Assembly (NCBI RefSeq): GCF_010093085.1
Contig: NZ_MSRC01000024.1
Span: forward strand, 1-59,894
Reading direction: 5' to 3'
Length of the DNA: 59,894 nucleotides
From: Bacillus sp. SKDU12
GTDB lineage: Bacteria > Bacillota > Bacilli > Bacillales > Bacillaceae
In this document: positions 8,773 through 31,740 of the stretch, piece by piece
Numbering within the stretch: the stretch's first letter is position 1
Layout: each line of letters begins with the position of its first letter
The notes under the pieces: model-generated
Database searches by the model: none
What the model was told of the DNA's origin: nothing
Seen by the model: the letters and a program-made list of their open reading frames with translations, nothing else
Made by a program: the position numbers and the translations under genes

Positions 8773-9638
8773 AAGGTTTTCTCCCCTTGAAAAAGAGCAC
8801 GGATTTCAGCAGCTGCATCTTCTATTGTGAGCATAGGCTCTTTAAACCTGACACCAAGTGCAGCTTCCAGCTGTCTTTGGAATTTTATTGTTTCCGGAAG
8901 ATCCAGCCCCCAGCCAGCCATCTCTTCACCTTTTAAGAACAAATCACGCGGACTGCCTGATGCTTGGATCGTACCTTTATGCATGACAATCATTTCATCA
9001 GCGTAGGCAGCCGCATCTTCCATACTGTGTGTCACAAGAATCGTCGTCAGGTTTCCCCGTTGATGAAGCCCATAAAACATATCCATAATCTCTTTTCGCC
9101 CTCTTGGATCCAACCCTGCAGTCGGTTCATCAAGAACAAGCACTTCAGGATTCATTGCAAGCACTCCGGCAATTGCCACTCTGCGCATTTGCCCCCCGCT
9201 TAATTCGAAAGGCGATCTGTCCAGAAGCTCTTCTGATAATCCTACAAGCTTTAGCATCTCTCTCGCTTTTTGTTCAGCATCTACTTTTTTTATACCAAAG
9301 TTCATCGGTCCGAAAGAAATATCTTTAAGTACTGTTTCTTCAAATAATTGATGCTCAGGAAATTGGAAAACGATTCCGACTTTTTTACGAAGAGATTTCA
9401 GATCTTTATTCTTTTTCCCTGCCTGAATGACAGTGCTGCCTAATGATATTTGTCCCTTCGTTGGCTTCAGAAGACCATTTAGGTGCTGTAAAAGAGTGGA
9501 CTTACCAGAGCCTGTATGCCCGATAACTGCTACGTAGCTGCCTTCTTTAATCGATGCATTGATATCATAGAGTGCAAGGCGCTCAAACGGCGTCTTCATC
9601 TGATAGCGATGCTCTACATCTTTGATTGTAATGTCCAC
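8769..9638 (-). CDS. ecfA2: ECF transporter ATPase EcfA2
   Basis: EcfA2 (EcfA'), 289 residues, is one of two ABC ATPases of the energising module. Motifs in order are Walker [10 protein letters not shown] (about 42), Q-loop VFQFPEHQ, signature LSGGQMRR, Walker [14 protein letters not shown] and switch His THS. Its start lies inside the end of ecfA1 (25-base overlap), and its stop overlaps ecfT. Confidence 0.96.
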   Translation of the reverse strand: MDITIKDVEHRYQMKTPFERLALYDINASIKEGSYVAVIGHTGSGKSTLLQHLNGLLKPTKGQISLGSTVIQAGKKNKDLKSLRKKVGIVFQFPEHQLFEETVLKDISFGPMNFGIKKVDAEQKAREMLKLVGLSEELLDRSPFELSGGQMRRVAIAGVLAMNPEVLVLDEPTAGLDPRGRKEIMDMFYGLHQRGNLTTILVTHSMEDAAAYADEMIVMHKGTIQASGSPRDLFLKGEEMAGWGLDLPETIKFQRQLEAALGVRFKEPMLTIEDAAAEIRALFQGEKTL

Positions 9639-10459
9639 AGCTCTTTCACCAGTCCTTCCTGAGTCAAATGATTTTCTTCCAAAGCCAGTCCATTTTCTTT
9701 TAAAAGCTGGCTTAGCTGGAATGAGAAAGGCAAATCAAGCCCGATTTGGACAAGTTCTTTATTCAATTTAAAAATATCTTCAGGCAGCCCTTCGGCATAC
9801 TTTTTGCCGCCATTCATCACGATGATCCTGTCTGCTTTTGCTGCCTCATCCAGATCATGTGTAATAGAAATGACAGTCGCCATGCCCTGTTCCTTTAAAT
9901 GCCTTACCGTTTCAAGCACTTCTTCTCGCCCGATCGGATCAAGCATGGATGTTGCTTCATCTAAGATAATGATATCAGGACGTGCGGCAATAACCCCCGC
10001 AATCGCAACCCTCTGCTTTTGGCCTCCGGAGAGATGGTGCGGCTCTTGATCGAGAAAATCTTGCATATTCACCTGTTTTACTGCCCAGTCTACTCTCTCA
10101 ATCATTTCTTCCCGCGGTACACCATTGTTTTCTAAACCAAAAGCCACATCATCGCGAACAGTCGTTCCGACAAATTGGTTATCCGGATTTTGAAAGACCA
10201 TACCTATCTTTTTACGCACTTCCCAAACCGATTCCTCTGTCAATTGAATTCCGGCAACTTTAATGCCGCCTGATTCAGGAAGAATTAAACCATTCAATGC
10301 CCGCGCCAGTGTTGATTTCCCTGAACCGTTATGACCTACAATTGCAAGCCACTCACCCTCATACACCTGCAGGGAGACGCTGTCTAGTGCCCGTCTTTCT
10401 GCGTCTTTCCGATATCGAAAAACGATATCCTCTACCGATATCAACTGATTTTGATTCAT
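9614..10459 (-). CDS. ecfA1: ECF transporter ATPase EcfA1
   Basis: EcfA1, 281 residues, pairs with EcfA2 as the asymmetric ATPase dimer. It has Walker [11 protein letters not shown]-loop VFQNPDNQ, signature LSGGQKQR, Walker [15 protein letters not shown] and switch His ITHD. It is the first gene of the ECF-truA group. A terminator separates it from rplQ, so expression may come from partial read-through or from a promoter I could not identify in 10460-10530. Confidence 0.96.
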   Translation of the reverse strand: MNQNQLISVEDIVFRYRKDAERRALDSVSLQVYEGEWLAIVGHNGSGKSTLARALNGLILPESGGIKVAGIQLTEESVWEVRKKIGMVFQNPDNQFVGTTVRDDVAFGLENNGVPREEMIERVDWAVKQVNMQDFLDQEPHHLSGGQKQRVAIAGVIAARPDIIILDEATSMLDPIGREEVLETVRHLKEQGMATVISITHDLDEAAKADRIIVMNGGKKYAEGLPEDIFKLNKELVQIGLDLPFSFQLSQLLKENGLALEENHLTQEGLVKELWTLQSKM

Positions 10460-10522
10460 GGAAAACCGGCCTCCTCTCAGCTAATGCTCTGCTTTTCTCT
10501 CTATATATAAAAAGTTGCAGTA

Positions 10523-10566
10523 TCTAAAAAAAGGGCATAGATCCAGTTAGAAACTGTCCCGCCCTT
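10523..10566 (-). terminator. Terminator at the end of the ribosomal superoperon (after rplQ)
   Basis: Minus-strand AAGGGC (10561-10566) pairs with GCCCTT (10531-10536). An inner CAGTT/AACTG stem (10544-10556) sits within, and TTTTTTTA follows. Confidence 0.7.
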
Positions 10567-10590
10567 CTTTAGATACACAAAAATATGTGA

Positions 10591-10968
<378 letters not shown>

Positions 10969-11030
10969 TTATTGGAATGCTGTTTCTGAATTATAAACAC
11001 ACGAAAATCCTAGTTCACAAGGGAAACTAG

Positions 11031-11975
11031 TCAATCGTCTTTGCGAAGTCCGAGTCCAAGTTCCTCCAGTTTCGCTTTCACTTCTTCAAGTGATTTGCGT
11101 CCTAGATTACGAACTTTCATCATATCTTCTTCCGTCTTGTTCGCAAGCTCTTGAACTGTGTTAATACCCGCGCGCTTTAAACAGTTGTAAGAACGAACAG
11201 AAAGATCCAATTCTTCTATAGTCATTTCAAGAACTTTCTCTTTTTGATCTTCTTCTTTTTCAACCATGATTTCAGCATGCTGAGCTTCGTCAGTTAAACC
11301 AACGAATATATTAAGGTGTTCAGTTAAAATCTTTGAACCAAGCGCAATCGCTTCTTTCGGTCCAGTGCTTCCATCGGTCCAAACATCAAGTGTAAGTTTA
11401 TCATAGTTTGCAACTTGGCCTACACGAGTGTTCTCCACCTGATAAGATACACGAGAAACTGGCGTATAGATAGAATCGATTGGAATCACGCCGATTGGCT
11501 GATCATCACTCTTGTTTGCGTCAGCAGGCGTATACCCACGTCCTCTTTGAGCAGTAAGGCGAACTCGGAAACTCGCATTCTCACCAAGAGTTGCGATATG
11601 AAGATCAGGATTTAAGATCTCTACATCACTATCGTGTGTAATATCAGCTGCCGTTACAGTTCCTTCACCCTGTACATCAATTTCTAACGTCTTCTCTTCA
11701 TCAGAGTAGATTTTCAATGCAAGCTTTTTAATGTGTAAGATAATCGTTGTAACATCTTCCACAACGCCTTCAATTGTCGAGAATTCGTGCAGTACACCAT
11801 CTATCTGGATTGATGTTACAGCGGCACCAGGAAGTGAGGATAAGAGGATACGACGTAAGGAGTTACCCAGAGTTGTACCATATCCACGCTCAAGTGGCTC
11901 TACGACAAACTTACCAAATTTGGCATCGTCGCTGATTTCAACCGTTTCGATTTTTGGTTTTTCAATCTCGATCAT
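11031..11975 (-). CDS. rpoA: RNA polymerase alpha subunit
   Basis: RpoA, 314 residues, dimerises to nucleate RNA polymerase assembly. The N-terminal domain carries [27 protein letters not shown] assembly residues (about 30-50). The C-terminal domain from about 245 ([27 protein letters not shown]) contacts UP elements and activators. An additional promoter may lie in the 176-base gap after rpsK. Confidence 0.99.
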   Translation of the reverse strand: MIEIEKPKIETVEISDDAKFGKFVVEPLERGYGTTLGNSLRRILLSSLPGAAVTSIQIDGVLHEFSTIEGVVEDVTTIILHIKKLALKIYSDEEKTLEIDVQGEGTVTAADITHDSDVEILNPDLHIATLGENASFRVRLTAQRGRGYTPADANKSDDQPIGVIPIDSIYTPVSRVSYQVENTRVGQVANYDKLTLDVWTDGSTGPKEAIALGSKILTEHLNIFVGLTDEAQHAEIMVEKEEDQKEKVLEMTIEELDLSVRSYNCLKRAGINTVQELANKTEEDMMKVRNLGRKSLEEVKAKLEELGLGLRKDD

Positions 11976-12106
11976 TACTTAAAACCCTCCTTCAAAACGT
12001 CGAAACCTCGAATAGAATCATATGAGATTCCATCCGAAATTCCCCATTGTTTAGTCCCGTATGTGCTCAGGCAACGAGTCGGTGCATTCGTTTCATAAAT
12101 AACTGT

Positions 12107-12135
12107 ATCATAACCCATTATTGACAGGGACACAA
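12107..12135 (-). promoter_or_regulatory. Possible internal promoter for rpoA-rplQ
   Basis: Minus-strand TTGTGT (12130-12135), a 17-base spacer and TATGAT (12107-12112), in the unusually long rpsK-rpoA gap. Confidence 0.45.
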
Positions 12136-12151
12136 AATCTATACAAACAAA

Positions 12152-12550
<399 letters not shown>

Positions 12551-12567
12551 TTAAGAACCTCCCTTAC

Positions 12568-12948
<381 letters not shown>

Positions 12949-12955
12949 TTATAAA

Positions 12956-13102
<147 letters not shown>

Positions 13103-13321
13103 TTATTTGTAACGGTACGTAATCCTGCCACGAGTTAAATCATATGGAGATAATTCTACCGTAACTTTGTCTCCAGGTAAAATGCGAATGAAGTGCATGC
13201 GGATTTTACCAGATACGTGAGCCAAAACAGTGTGGCCATTTTCAAGTTCAACTTTGAACATCGCGTTTGGCAGTGTTTCGACTATCGTACCTTCCACTTC
13301 AATTACATCGTCTTTCGCCAT
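13103..13321 (-). CDS. infA: Translation initiation factor IF-1
   Basis: IF-1, 72 residues, is an OB-fold protein that occupies the A site during initiation. The conserved start [20 protein letters not shown] and the end [11 protein letters not shown] are visible. The reading frame upstream overlaps the tail of a decayed KOW-protein gene, whose last in-frame codons run into the infA start. Confidence 0.98.
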   Translation of the reverse strand: MAKDDVIEVEGTIVETLPNAMFKVELENGHTVLAHVSGKIRMHFIRILPGDKVTVELSPYDLTRGRITYRYK

Positions 13322-13325
13322 TCAA

Positions 13326-13600
13326 GTGTTCTCCCTTCTTCAAATCAGTAACTTGCTTTCTGACAAAATTCAAAAGAAGTTTGTCACACGCCCTGTTTCG
13401 TTTATACTGTTCTGAACTTCCGGAGATACGCAATCATAAAGGGTTAAATGATTGATATTCATTTTCTTAGGAGAATGTAATGTACGCTTTCTCCGTCTGC
13501 TGTTAGTACATTGATGATATCCAACAATCCAATGACAACGGCAAGATGAATTCAGTCTTGCCAATGTTCATCCAAACTTTCTGCCCTATCAAGCCGGAAA
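13326..13600 (-). pseudogene. ybzG: Frameshifted remnant of a KOW-domain (L14e-like) RNA-binding protein gene
   Basis: Four fragments of one protein can be read in order on the minus strand, in shifting frames. They are GLIGQKVWMNIGKTEF (about 13596-13550), LAVVIGLLDIINVLTADGE (about 13546-13490), HSPKKMNINHLTLYDCVSPE with NSINETGRVTN (about 13480-13378), and LLNFVRKQVTDLKKGEH (about 13372-13322). Together they resemble the small KOW protein usually found between map and infA in Bacillaceae, where AVVIG...DG, KK.N..HL and ETGRVTNGKLRFA are typical. At least three frame changes and in-frame stops prevent a full-length product. The symbol is given by position only. Confidence 0.65.
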
Positions 13601-13630
13601 AACATCTGTCTTCGGAATCATTTTCATCAT

Positions 13631-15081
<1,451 letters not shown>

Positions 15082-16377
15082 CTAGTTTTTCATAAATCCA
15101 CGGTAGTTTCGTTTCACCAACTGGCTTTCTAGTTGTTTCATTGTCTCCAAGGCTACCCCGACAACAATTAACAAAGATGTTCCACCAATTTGTGCACTTT
15201 GAGGCAATCCAGCGAATTGAATGAAAAAGATAGGAAGAATGGAAATCACGGCTAAGAATATAGAACCCACAAACGTAAGTCGATACAAAATGCTCGTAAT
15301 TCTATCTTGAGTCATTTTCCCTGGACGAACCCCCGGGATATAGCCACCCTGTTTTTTAAGGTTATCAGCCATTTGTTCAGGATTAACCTGTACAAAAGCA
15401 TAAAAGTACGTAAAGGCAATAATCAACGCAACATATATTGCCATACCCACCGGATGTGTATTATCAAAGTAGTTTTGAATCCACTTTGTCACATCATTTG
15501 TTCCAAAGAATGACGCGATTGTCCGCGGCGTTATCAAAAACGCAACCGCAAAAATTACCGGAATAACCCCTGCAGGATTCACTTTCAATGGAAGGTGTGT
15601 AGACTGACCACCGCCAGCAGGTGAACGACCTGTGCCTTTAGCATATTGAATCGCAATTTTCCGTACAGCTTGCTGAATAAAAATAACTCCAACAATAACT
15701 GCTAAAATCGCAATCACAAGAAGTGCGACTTTCACAATATGAATAAACAGCTGATCGTTGCTGCCAACAAATTGAGTCTCATATATTTGCCCAACCGTTT
15801 TTGGAATACTAGCCACAATCCCCGCGAAGATAATGATCGATATTCCGTTGCCTACTCCATGGGACGTAATTTGTTCTCCAAGCCACATTAAAAAGGCAGT
15901 TCCGCCAGTAAGTACTAGAGCGATGATAAGATATGTTGATATGCCCGATTTTTCGATCAGCATACCGTTGGCCAGATTGTTGAATCCGTACGACATACCT
16001 AACGCTTGGATGAAACCAAGCACAATCGTAAAGTACCTTGTGAACTGAGCTAATTTACGGCGGCCAACTTCACCTTGCTTAGACCACTCGGTAAACTTCG
16101 GTACAACATCCATCTGAAGCAGCTGAATGATGATCGAAGCCGTGATATAAGGAGTAATTCCCATTGCGAAAATGGAGAATTGGTAAAGCGCACCGCCGCC
16201 AAATGTATTAAGGAGATCAAAAACACCCATTTGAGACTGTGCCTGTAACGCTTTGGCGTTAACATAAGGCACAGGAATAAACGCACCTATGCGAAAGACG
16301 ATAAGCATGAGTAAAGTGAATATGATTTTATTCCTGATATCACTCACACGCATAAAGTTGGAGATTGTTTTAAACAA
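15082..16377 (-). CDS. secY: Preprotein translocase channel subunit SecY
   Basis: SecY, 431 residues, forms the protein-conducting channel with SecE and SecG. About ten transmembrane helices are visible. The cytoplasmic loop [20 protein letters not shown] is conserved. The start is TTG (16375-16377), set by GAGGTGATC that lies inside the last codons of rplO. Only one base separates the rplO stop from this TTG, so translation is probably coupled. Confidence 0.97.
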   Translation of the reverse strand: MFKTISNFMRVSDIRNKIIFTLLMLIVFRIGAFIPVPYVNAKALQAQSQMGVFDLLNTFGGGALYQFSIFAMGITPYITASIIIQLLQMDVVPKFTEWSKQGEVGRRKLAQFTRYFTIVLGFIQALGMSYGFNNLANGMLIEKSGISTYLIIALVLTGGTAFLMWLGEQITSHGVGNGISIIIFAGIVASIPKTVGQIYETQFVGSNDQLFIHIVKVALLVIAILAVIVGVIFIQQAVRKIAIQYAKGTGRSPAGGGQSTHLPLKVNPAGVIPVIFAVAFLITPRTIASFFGTNDVTKWIQNYFDNTHPVGMAIYVALIIAFTYFYAFVQVNPEQMADNLKKQGGYIPGVRPGKMTQDRITSILYRLTFVGSIFLAVISILPIFFIQFAGLPQSAQIGGTSLLIVVGVALETMKQLESQLVKRNYRGFMKN

Positions 16378-16378
16378 G

Positions 16379-16831
<453 letters not shown>

Positions 16832-16849
16832 TTATCCGATCAATTATTT

Positions 16850-17564
<715 letters not shown>

Positions 17565-17567
17565 TTA

Positions 17568-17930
<363 letters not shown>

Positions 17931-17962
17931 CTAGGTCACTCCTTTCTTCACTTTAAGCGATC

Positions 17963-18517
<555 letters not shown>

Positions 18518-18531
18518 TCATGTTAAACTTC

Positions 18532-19162
<631 letters not shown>

Positions 19163-19169
19163 TCATTGA

Positions 19170-20074
<905 letters not shown>

Positions 20075-20082
20075 TTATTTCA

Positions 20083-20457
<375 letters not shown>

Positions 20458-20491
20458 TTACCTCCCTTCGGAAAAAGAATTCCGAACTTTA

Positions 20492-20770
<279 letters not shown>

Positions 20771-20777
20771 TCAGTGA

Positions 20778-22408
<1,631 letters not shown>

Positions 22409-22421
22409 AAAGCCTCCTCTC

Positions 22422-23612
<1,191 letters not shown>

Positions 23613-23622
23613 TTACAGATAA

Positions 23623-24551
<929 letters not shown>

Positions 24552-24560
24552 CTAAGAGAG

Positions 24561-25193
<633 letters not shown>

Positions 25194-25229
25194 TCACACC
25201 TCCTATTAAGATCATTCTATATTTTAGAA

Positions 25230-25562
<333 letters not shown>

Positions 25563-25671
25563 TCACGTTAGACAGTTCTCCGTGAGAAAAACCTGAACAC
25601 CTCGCCATGGCAAAGCGGCCGGGTGTGTCAGCAACCTCTCACTTCATCGCAGTCAAAGACCAACATACACC

Positions 25672-25700
25672 ATTATACAGAAAATAGACGTATGTTGCAA
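25672..25700 (-). promoter_or_regulatory. Sigma-A promoter of the S10-spc-alpha superoperon
   Basis: Minus-strand TTGCAA (25695-25700), a 17-base spacer and a perfect TATAAT (25672-25677). The leader of about 125 bases (25539-25664) is GC-rich with potential pairing but no clear terminator. A single promoter driving this long B. subtilis transcript is established. Confidence 0.8.
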
Positions 25701-25774
25701 GTCTTATTTATAATATGCATGCTTTGCACACTTTTTTTATTATACAGGTGTTTTTCTTATTTATCAAGGCTCTA

Positions 25775-26731
25775 TCATAAGTGGTACAGCGCATGACGAC
25801 TTAGTGTACTCGCGAATAAAGATGGTTCTTCGATATGCGGAGTGTGAGCAGATTTCTCAAATTGTATCCAGCGCTTTTCAGGTGCCTCAAGCTTCAAATA
25901 ATATTGTTTCGATATTTCAGCAGGCACAATTAAATCATGTCTCCCTGAAATGAAAAGACACGGTACTTTAATAGAAGGAACTGTTGTAAATGCATTAAAT
26001 CCAGACAATTCATCATTTAAATATTTTTTGCTGAAGTGTAATCCATTAAGGAACTTGCCCATGTTTCTGATTCCATACTCATGACCAGAAAGCATTTGAA
26101 ATATAATAGTAAGTAATTGACGATGATGGTATGTGAATCCTCCCCTGCTCACCTCGATACAGAACCGATAGATCAGGTGCTGGATACCCCTCTTCCAAGG
26201 CGGAGCACCGATAAAACGTATAAGATGGGATAAGATAATGTTTCTTTTTATAACAGAAATTTCCTGAAGATGTTGATAAGCAGCTGATTCTTCACAGTGG
26301 ATGTTAACAACCTGACTGATTCCATAATATGCATAAAACAAATCCGGACGCTGCTGCAGTACTTGAAGCGCCAAAAGTGAACCCCACGAATGAGCAGCAA
26401 GATATAATTTTGTTTTGGAGAAATAATCTAGGAGCCATTGAGTGACTTGAATTGTATCTTTAATGAGCTGACTGATAGTCATGCTGCAATGAGGAATCTG
26501 TTTTGAATAAGAAAGGCCGGAACCTCTTTGATCCCATTGTACTACTGTGAAATATCGTTCTAGTTCTTTTTGGTAACGTCTTATATACCCTATTTGCGGC
26601 ATCCCCGGACCGCCATGTAAAAAAAGCAGTAATGGATTTTTTATATCAGACCCATTAATCATCAGCGTTTGTTTTGTATGTCCAATGCTCAGTTCTTTCA
26701 TGATAGCAATGGATCTGTTTTTAGGAATCAT
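25775..26731 (-). CDS. ybaC: Alpha/beta-hydrolase YbaC, proline-iminopeptidase-like
   Basis: This 318-residue alpha/beta hydrolase resembles the S33 prolyl-aminopeptidase family. It has the oxyanion motif HGGPGMP (about 39-45), nucleophile Ser in AHSWGS, Asp in SGRHDLIV and His in SAHTPH, so a full Ser-Asp-His triad is visible. Its substrate is unknown. It is a lone non-translation gene between tuf and the S10 promoter. The tuf terminator lies upstream of its start, so its own promoter or read-through must express it. Confidence 0.85.
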   Translation of the reverse strand: MIPKNRSIAIMKELSIGHTKQTLMINGSDIKNPLLLFLHGGPGMPQIGYIRRYQKELERYFTVVQWDQRGSGLSYSKQIPHCSMTISQLIKDTIQVTQWLLDYFSKTKLYLAAHSWGSLLALQVLQQRPDLFYAYYGISQVVNIHCEESAAYQHLQEISVIKRNIILSHLIRFIGAPPWKRGIQHLIYRFCIEVSRGGFTYHHRQLLTIIFQMLSGHEYGIRNMGKFLNGLHFSKKYLNDELSGFNAFTTVPSIKVPCLFISGRHDLIVPAEISKQYYLKLEAPEKRWIQFEKSAHTPHIEEPSLFASTLSRHALYHL

Positions 26732-26787
26732 ATAAAATTAGCCCCTCGAATATGATAAATCCTATTATACAAGAAAAAGACAAGCAT

Positions 26788-26820
26788 ACAAAAAAACGAG
26801 ACCCAAAGTGGGTCTCGTTT
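26788..26820 (-). terminator. Terminator of tuf
   Basis: A 12-bp perfect stem, AAACGAGACCCA (on the minus strand 26809-26820) with its complement (26794-26805), a 3-base loop, then a run of T. It closes the rpsL-rpsG-fusA-tuf unit. Confidence 0.9.
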
Positions 26821-26832
26821 ATTATCATACGA

Positions 26833-28023
26833 TTACTCAGTGATTGTTGAAACAACGCCTGAACCAACAGTACGTCCGCCTTCACGAATAGAGAAACGAG
26901 TTCCTTCTTCGATAGCGATTGTAGAGATAAGTTCAACGATCATTTCAGTGTTATCTCCAGGCATAACCATTTCTACGCCTTCTGGAAGTTGGATGATACC
27001 AGTTACGTCAGTTGTACGGAAGTAGAACTGAGGACGGTAGTTAGAGAAGAATGGAGTATGACGTCCACCCTCTTCTTTAGAAAGAACATAAACTTCAGCT
27101 TTGAATTTGCTGTGTGGAGTGATTGTACCTGGTTTAGCAAGTACTTGACCACGTTGGATGTCTTCACGCGCTACACCGCGAAGAAGGGCACCGATGTTGT
27201 CACCAGCTTCAGCATAATCAAGAAGCTTACGGAACATTTCAACACCTGTAACAGTTGTTTTCTTGTTCTCTTCTTGAAGACCGATGATTTCAACTTCATC
27301 ACCGACTTTAACTTGTCCGCGTTCTACACGGCCAGTAGCAACTGTACCACGACCAGTGATTGAGAATACGTCCTCAACTGGCATCATGAATGGTTTTTCA
27401 GTGTCACGCTCTGGAGTTGGGATGTACTCATCAACCGCATCCATAAGTTCGAAGATTTTCGCTTCGTAATCAGCGTCACCTTCAAGAGCTTTAAGAGCAG
27501 AACCTTTGATTACTGGTACATCATCACCAGGGAAGTCGTATTCGCTAAGAAGATCGCGAACTTCCATTTCAACTAGTTCAAGAAGCTCTTCGTCGTCTAC
27601 CATGTCGCATTTGTTTAAGAATACAACAATGTAAGGTACACCAACGTTTTTAGAAAGAAGGATATGCTCACGAGTTTGTGGCATTGGGCCATCAGCAGCA
27701 GATACTACAAGGATAGCTCCGTCCATTTGCGCAGCACCAGTGATCATGTTTTTAACATAGTCAGCGTGTCCTGGGCAGTCAACGTGTGCATAGTGACGAG
27801 TATCAGTTTCGTATTCAACGTGCGCAGTAGAGATTGTGATACCGCGTTCGCGTTCTTCTGGTGCACCATCAATTTGATCGTACGCCATAGCTGTACCTTT
27901 ACCAGATTTCTTATGAAGTACTGTTGTGATAGCAGCAGTTAAAGTTGTTTTACCATGGTCAACGTGTCCAATTGTACCAATATTGGCATGTGATTTGGAA
28001 CGGTCGAATTTTTCTTTAGCCAT
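26833..28023 (-). CDS. tuf: Elongation factor Tu
   Basis: EF-Tu, 396 residues, delivers aminoacyl-tRNA to the ribosome. G1 [10 protein letters not shown]2 region RGITI, G3 DCPGHADY, G4 NKCDM and domains II/III are complete. The conserved [14 protein letters not shown] region is intact. It ends the str operon, 119 bases after fusA with an intervening perfect hairpin. Confidence 0.99.
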   Translation of the reverse strand: MAKEKFDRSKSHANIGTIGHVDHGKTTLTAAITTVLHKKSGKGTAMAYDQIDGAPEERERGITISTAHVEYETDTRHYAHVDCPGHADYVKNMITGAAQMDGAILVVSAADGPMPQTREHILLSKNVGVPYIVVFLNKCDMVDDEELLELVEMEVRDLLSEYDFPGDDVPVIKGSALKALEGDADYEAKIFELMDAVDEYIPTPERDTEKPFMMPVEDVFSITGRGTVATGRVERGQVKVGDEVEIIGLQEENKKTTVTGVEMFRKLLDYAEAGDNIGALLRGVAREDIQRGQVLAKPGTITPHSKFKAEVYVLSKEEGGRHTPFFSNYRPQFYFRTTDVTGIIQLPEGVEMVMPGDNTEMIVELISTIAIEEGTRFSIREGGRTVGSGVVSTITE

Positions 28024-28070
28024 TCTAAAATCCTCCTTAAGAGCTTTTAATTAGTAATGTATAGAGTGAT

Positions 28071-28098
28071 AGGAAGTGAAAGAAAGCTTTCACTTCCT
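28071..28098 (-). other. Perfect 12-bp hairpin in the fusA-tuf spacer
   Basis: AGGAAGTGAAAG (28071-28082), a 4-base loop and CTTTCACTTCCT (28087-28098). No T-run follows on the minus strand, so it is not an ordinary terminator. It may be an mRNA processing or stabilising element separating tuf from fusA. Confidence 0.6.
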
Positions 28099-28142
28099 CA
28101 TCTTACAATAGTAGTTATACTTGAGTTAAGCGGCAAAATCAA

Positions 28143-30221
28143 TTATTCGCCTTTATTTTTTTTGATAATTTCTTCTGCGACGCTCTTCGGCACTTCTTCA
28201 TAGTGATCCATGAACATAGTGAACGTACCGCGACCTTGCGTATTAGAACGAAGTGCAGTAGCGTAACCGAACATTTCAGCAAGAGGTACCATAGCGCGTA
28301 CAACTTGAGCGTTACCGCGCGCTTCCATACCTTCTACACGTCCGCGTCGTGAAGTGATGTCACCCATGATATCTCCCATGTATTCTTCTGGAATAACCAC
28401 TTCAACTTTCATAACTGGTTCAAGAAGAACTGGGTTACATTTGCTGACTGCATTTTTCAATGCCATAGAAGCAGCAACTTTAAATGCCATTTCGTTTGAG
28501 TCAACATCATGGTATGAGCCATCGAAAAGTTTTGCTTTAATGTCGATAAGCGGGAAGCCTGCTAGTACACCATTTTCAAGTGCATCTTCCAGACCTGCTT
28601 GAACAGCTGGGATGTATTCACGTGGAACTACCCCACCGACAATCGCATTTTCAAATTCAAAGCCAGCGCCTTCTTCGTTTGGTTCGAATTCGATCCAAAC
28701 GTGTCCGAACTGACCGCGTCCACCAGACTGACGTACGAATTTACCCTCAACTTTTGCACCTTGACGGAAAGTCTCACGGTACGCAACCTGAGGAGCACCA
28801 ACATTGGCTTCTACTTTAAATTCGCGCTTCATACGGTCAACAATGATATCAAGGTGAAGTTCACCCATACCAGAGATGATCGTTTGACCAGTTTCTGGGT
28901 TCGTTTGCGTACGGAATGTAGGATCTTCTTCAGCAAGTTTTGCTAAAGCGATACCCATTTTATCTTGGTCAGCTTTTGATTTAGGCTCAATAGCGACGTC
29001 GATAACTGGTTCTGGGAATTCCATTGATTCTAGGATAACAAGATCCTTTTCATCACATAGAGTATCTCCAGTTGTTGTATCTTTTAGACCTACAGCAGCT
29101 GCGATATCTCCTGAGTATACAGTAGCGATTTCTTCGCGGCTGTTAGCGTGCATTTGAAGGATACGTCCAACGCGCTCACGTTTGCCTTTAGTAGAGTTTT
29201 TCACGTATGAACCTGAATCAAGTGTTCCAGAATACACACGGAAGAACGTCAGCTTACCAACGTAAGGGTCAGTCATAACTTTAAATGCTAATGCAGAGAA
29301 TGGTTCGTCATCAGAAGAATGACGCACAAGCTCTTCATTTGTATCAGGGTGTATACCTTTGATTGCAGCAACATCAGTTGGTGCAGGAAGGTATTCAAGC
29401 ACAGCATCAAGTACAAGCTGAACACCTTTGTTTTTGAAGGCAGAACCAACAAGAACAGGATAAAATTCAACATTCAATGTACCTTTACGGATACCTGCTT
29501 TTAATTCATCAATAGTGATTTCTTCACCCTCAAGGTATTTATCCATAAGCTCTTCATCAAGCTCACAAACAGCTTCAATAAGGCTGTTGCGAAGCTCTTC
29601 AGCTTGCTCTTTGTACTCTTCAGGGATTTCTTTCGCTTCAGAACGAGTACCAAGGTCATCTTCATAGAAATACGCAACGTTTTCTACAAGATCAATGATA
29701 CCTTCGAAGTTATCTTCTGCACCGATCGGCAATTGAATTGCATGAGCGTTTGCTTGAAGACGGTCTCTTAAAGTTCCTACAGAGTAAAGGAAGTCCGCAC
29801 CGATTTTATCCATTTTGTTAACAAAAACGACACGCGGTACTCCATAAGTTGTCGCCTGACGCCAAACAGTTTCTGTTTGAGGCTCAACGCCTGATTGTGC
29901 GTCAAGTACAGCAACAGCACCATCAAGTACACGAAGAGAACGTTCAACTTCAACTGTGAAGTCTACGTGTCCTGGAGTATCGATGATGTTTACGCGGTAT
30001 CCTTTCCACTGTGCAGTTGTCGCAGCGGAAGTGATTGTGATACCACGTTCTTGTTCCTGCTCCATCCAGTCCATTTGTGAAGCTCCTTCATGAGTTTCAC
30101 CAATTTTGTGGATACGACCAGTGTAGTACAAGATACGCTCTGTAGTAGTCGTTTTACCAGCATCGATGTGAGCCATGATCCCGATATTACGAGTTTTGTC
30201 TAAGGAGAACTCTCTTGCCAT
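28143..30221 (-). CDS. fusA: Elongation factor G
   Basis: EF-G, 692 residues, drives ribosomal translocation and, with RRF, recycling. G1 [22 protein letters not shown] and NKMDK are present, followed by domains II-V (for example [18 protein letters not shown]). It lies between rpsG and tuf. Confidence 0.99.
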   Translation of the reverse strand: MAREFSLDKTRNIGIMAHIDAGKTTTTERILYYTGRIHKIGETHEGASQMDWMEQEQERGITITSAATTAQWKGYRVNIIDTPGHVDFTVEVERSLRVLDGAVAVLDAQSGVEPQTETVWRQATTYGVPRVVFVNKMDKIGADFLYSVGTLRDRLQANAHAIQLPIGAEDNFEGIIDLVENVAYFYEDDLGTRSEAKEIPEEYKEQAEELRNSLIEAVCELDEELMDKYLEGEEITIDELKAGIRKGTLNVEFYPVLVGSAFKNKGVQLVLDAVLEYLPAPTDVAAIKGIHPDTNEELVRHSSDDEPFSALAFKVMTDPYVGKLTFFRVYSGTLDSGSYVKNSTKGKRERVGRILQMHANSREEIATVYSGDIAAAVGLKDTTTGDTLCDEKDLVILESMEFPEPVIDVAIEPKSKADQDKMGIALAKLAEEDPTFRTQTNPETGQTIISGMGELHLDIIVDRMKREFKVEANVGAPQVAYRETFRQGAKVEGKFVRQSGGRGQFGHVWIEFEPNEEGAGFEFENAIVGGVVPREYIPAVQAGLEDALENGVLAGFPLIDIKAKLFDGSYHDVDSNEMAFKVAASMALKNAVSKCNPVLLEPVMKVEVVIPEEYMGDIMGDITSRRGRVEGMEARGNAQVVRAMVPLAEMFGYATALRSNTQGRGTFTMFMDHYEEVPKSVAEEIIKKNKGE

Positions 30222-30273
30222 TGGGTAATTTCTCCTTCCTTATTCGGAAATTGTGTTTTTTAGTATATGAAAC

Positions 30274-30759
<486 letters not shown>

Positions 30760-30785
30760 TCATCAATTATGAGTATTTTCGTTCA

Positions 30786-31217
<432 letters not shown>

Positions 31218-31315
31218 TCATTACGTTTTATAACCCACATACCCAGGTGGTTCATCAAAAGGCAAAAAACAATGTCTTTGCAGAAGAAAGCTTCTTACGC
31301 AAAAACAAAAGTACG

Positions 31316-31564
31316 TTATAAAATGATGGCAACAGCGGCTGCTCCTACCTCAATTCCACAGGCTTTGCCGAGCTTTTTCATGGATTCTACCATTGAAACG
31401 GAGATACCTTGATCTTCCGCAAGTGAAACAACACTTGACGTGAGCGTCGGATCTGCGTCTTTTGCAACGACTACTTCCTTTACTGAACCTCGTTTGAGAG
31501 CTTTCACTGTTTGCTTCGTACCAATAATAATTGATTTGGCCTGTGATACTTTATCATAAGACAT
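31316..31564 (-). CDS. rplGB: L7Ae-family protein (YbxF/RplGB), kink-turn binder
   Basis: This 82-residue L7Ae/L30e-fold protein binds K-turn RNAs in vitro and associates with ribosomes in B. subtilis. The sequence [20 protein letters not shown] and the RNA-contact end [11 protein letters not shown] are seen. The ATG at 31564 has GGAGG upstream; a TTG at 31579 is in frame but overlaps that site. It leads the rplGB-rpsL-rpsG-fusA-tuf group. Confidence 0.93.
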   Translation of the reverse strand: MSYDKVSQAKSIIIGTKQTVKALKRGSVKEVVVAKDADPTLTSSVVSLAEDQGISVSMVESMKKLGKACGIEVGAAAVAIIL

Positions 31565-31609
31565 AAACATATCCTCCAAAGTAACAGGTTTATTTCGAGC
31601 ACCTTGGTT

Positions 31610-31638
31610 ATATTATCATTCTAGGAGACGAATGTCAA
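31610..31638 (-). promoter_or_regulatory. Sigma-A promoter of rplGB and the str cluster
   Basis: Minus-strand TTGACA (31633-31638), a 17-base spacer and TAATAT (31610-31615), after the rpoC terminator. Confidence 0.75.
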
Positions 31639-31684
31639 CAAGGTATGACATTTTTAGTTTTAATCTTCTCATAGAATGATTTTT

Positions 31685-31729
31685 TATGAAAATATCTGCT
31701 GAAAGACTGATTTTCCAGTCTTTCAGCAG
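31685..31729 (-). terminator. Terminator of rpoBC
   Basis: A 14-bp perfect stem, CTGCTGAAAGACTG and its complement (31696-31709 / 31716-31729), with a 6-base loop, followed on the minus strand by ATATTTTC. Confidence 0.8.
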
Positions 31730-31740
31730 CATTTCATCAA

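Noticed and set aside
13370..13564. A 64-codon minus-strand frame as an intact small gene.
   Set aside because: Only its C-terminal half resembles the KOW protein; the N-terminal half is the wrong frame of it, so it is part of a pseudogene.
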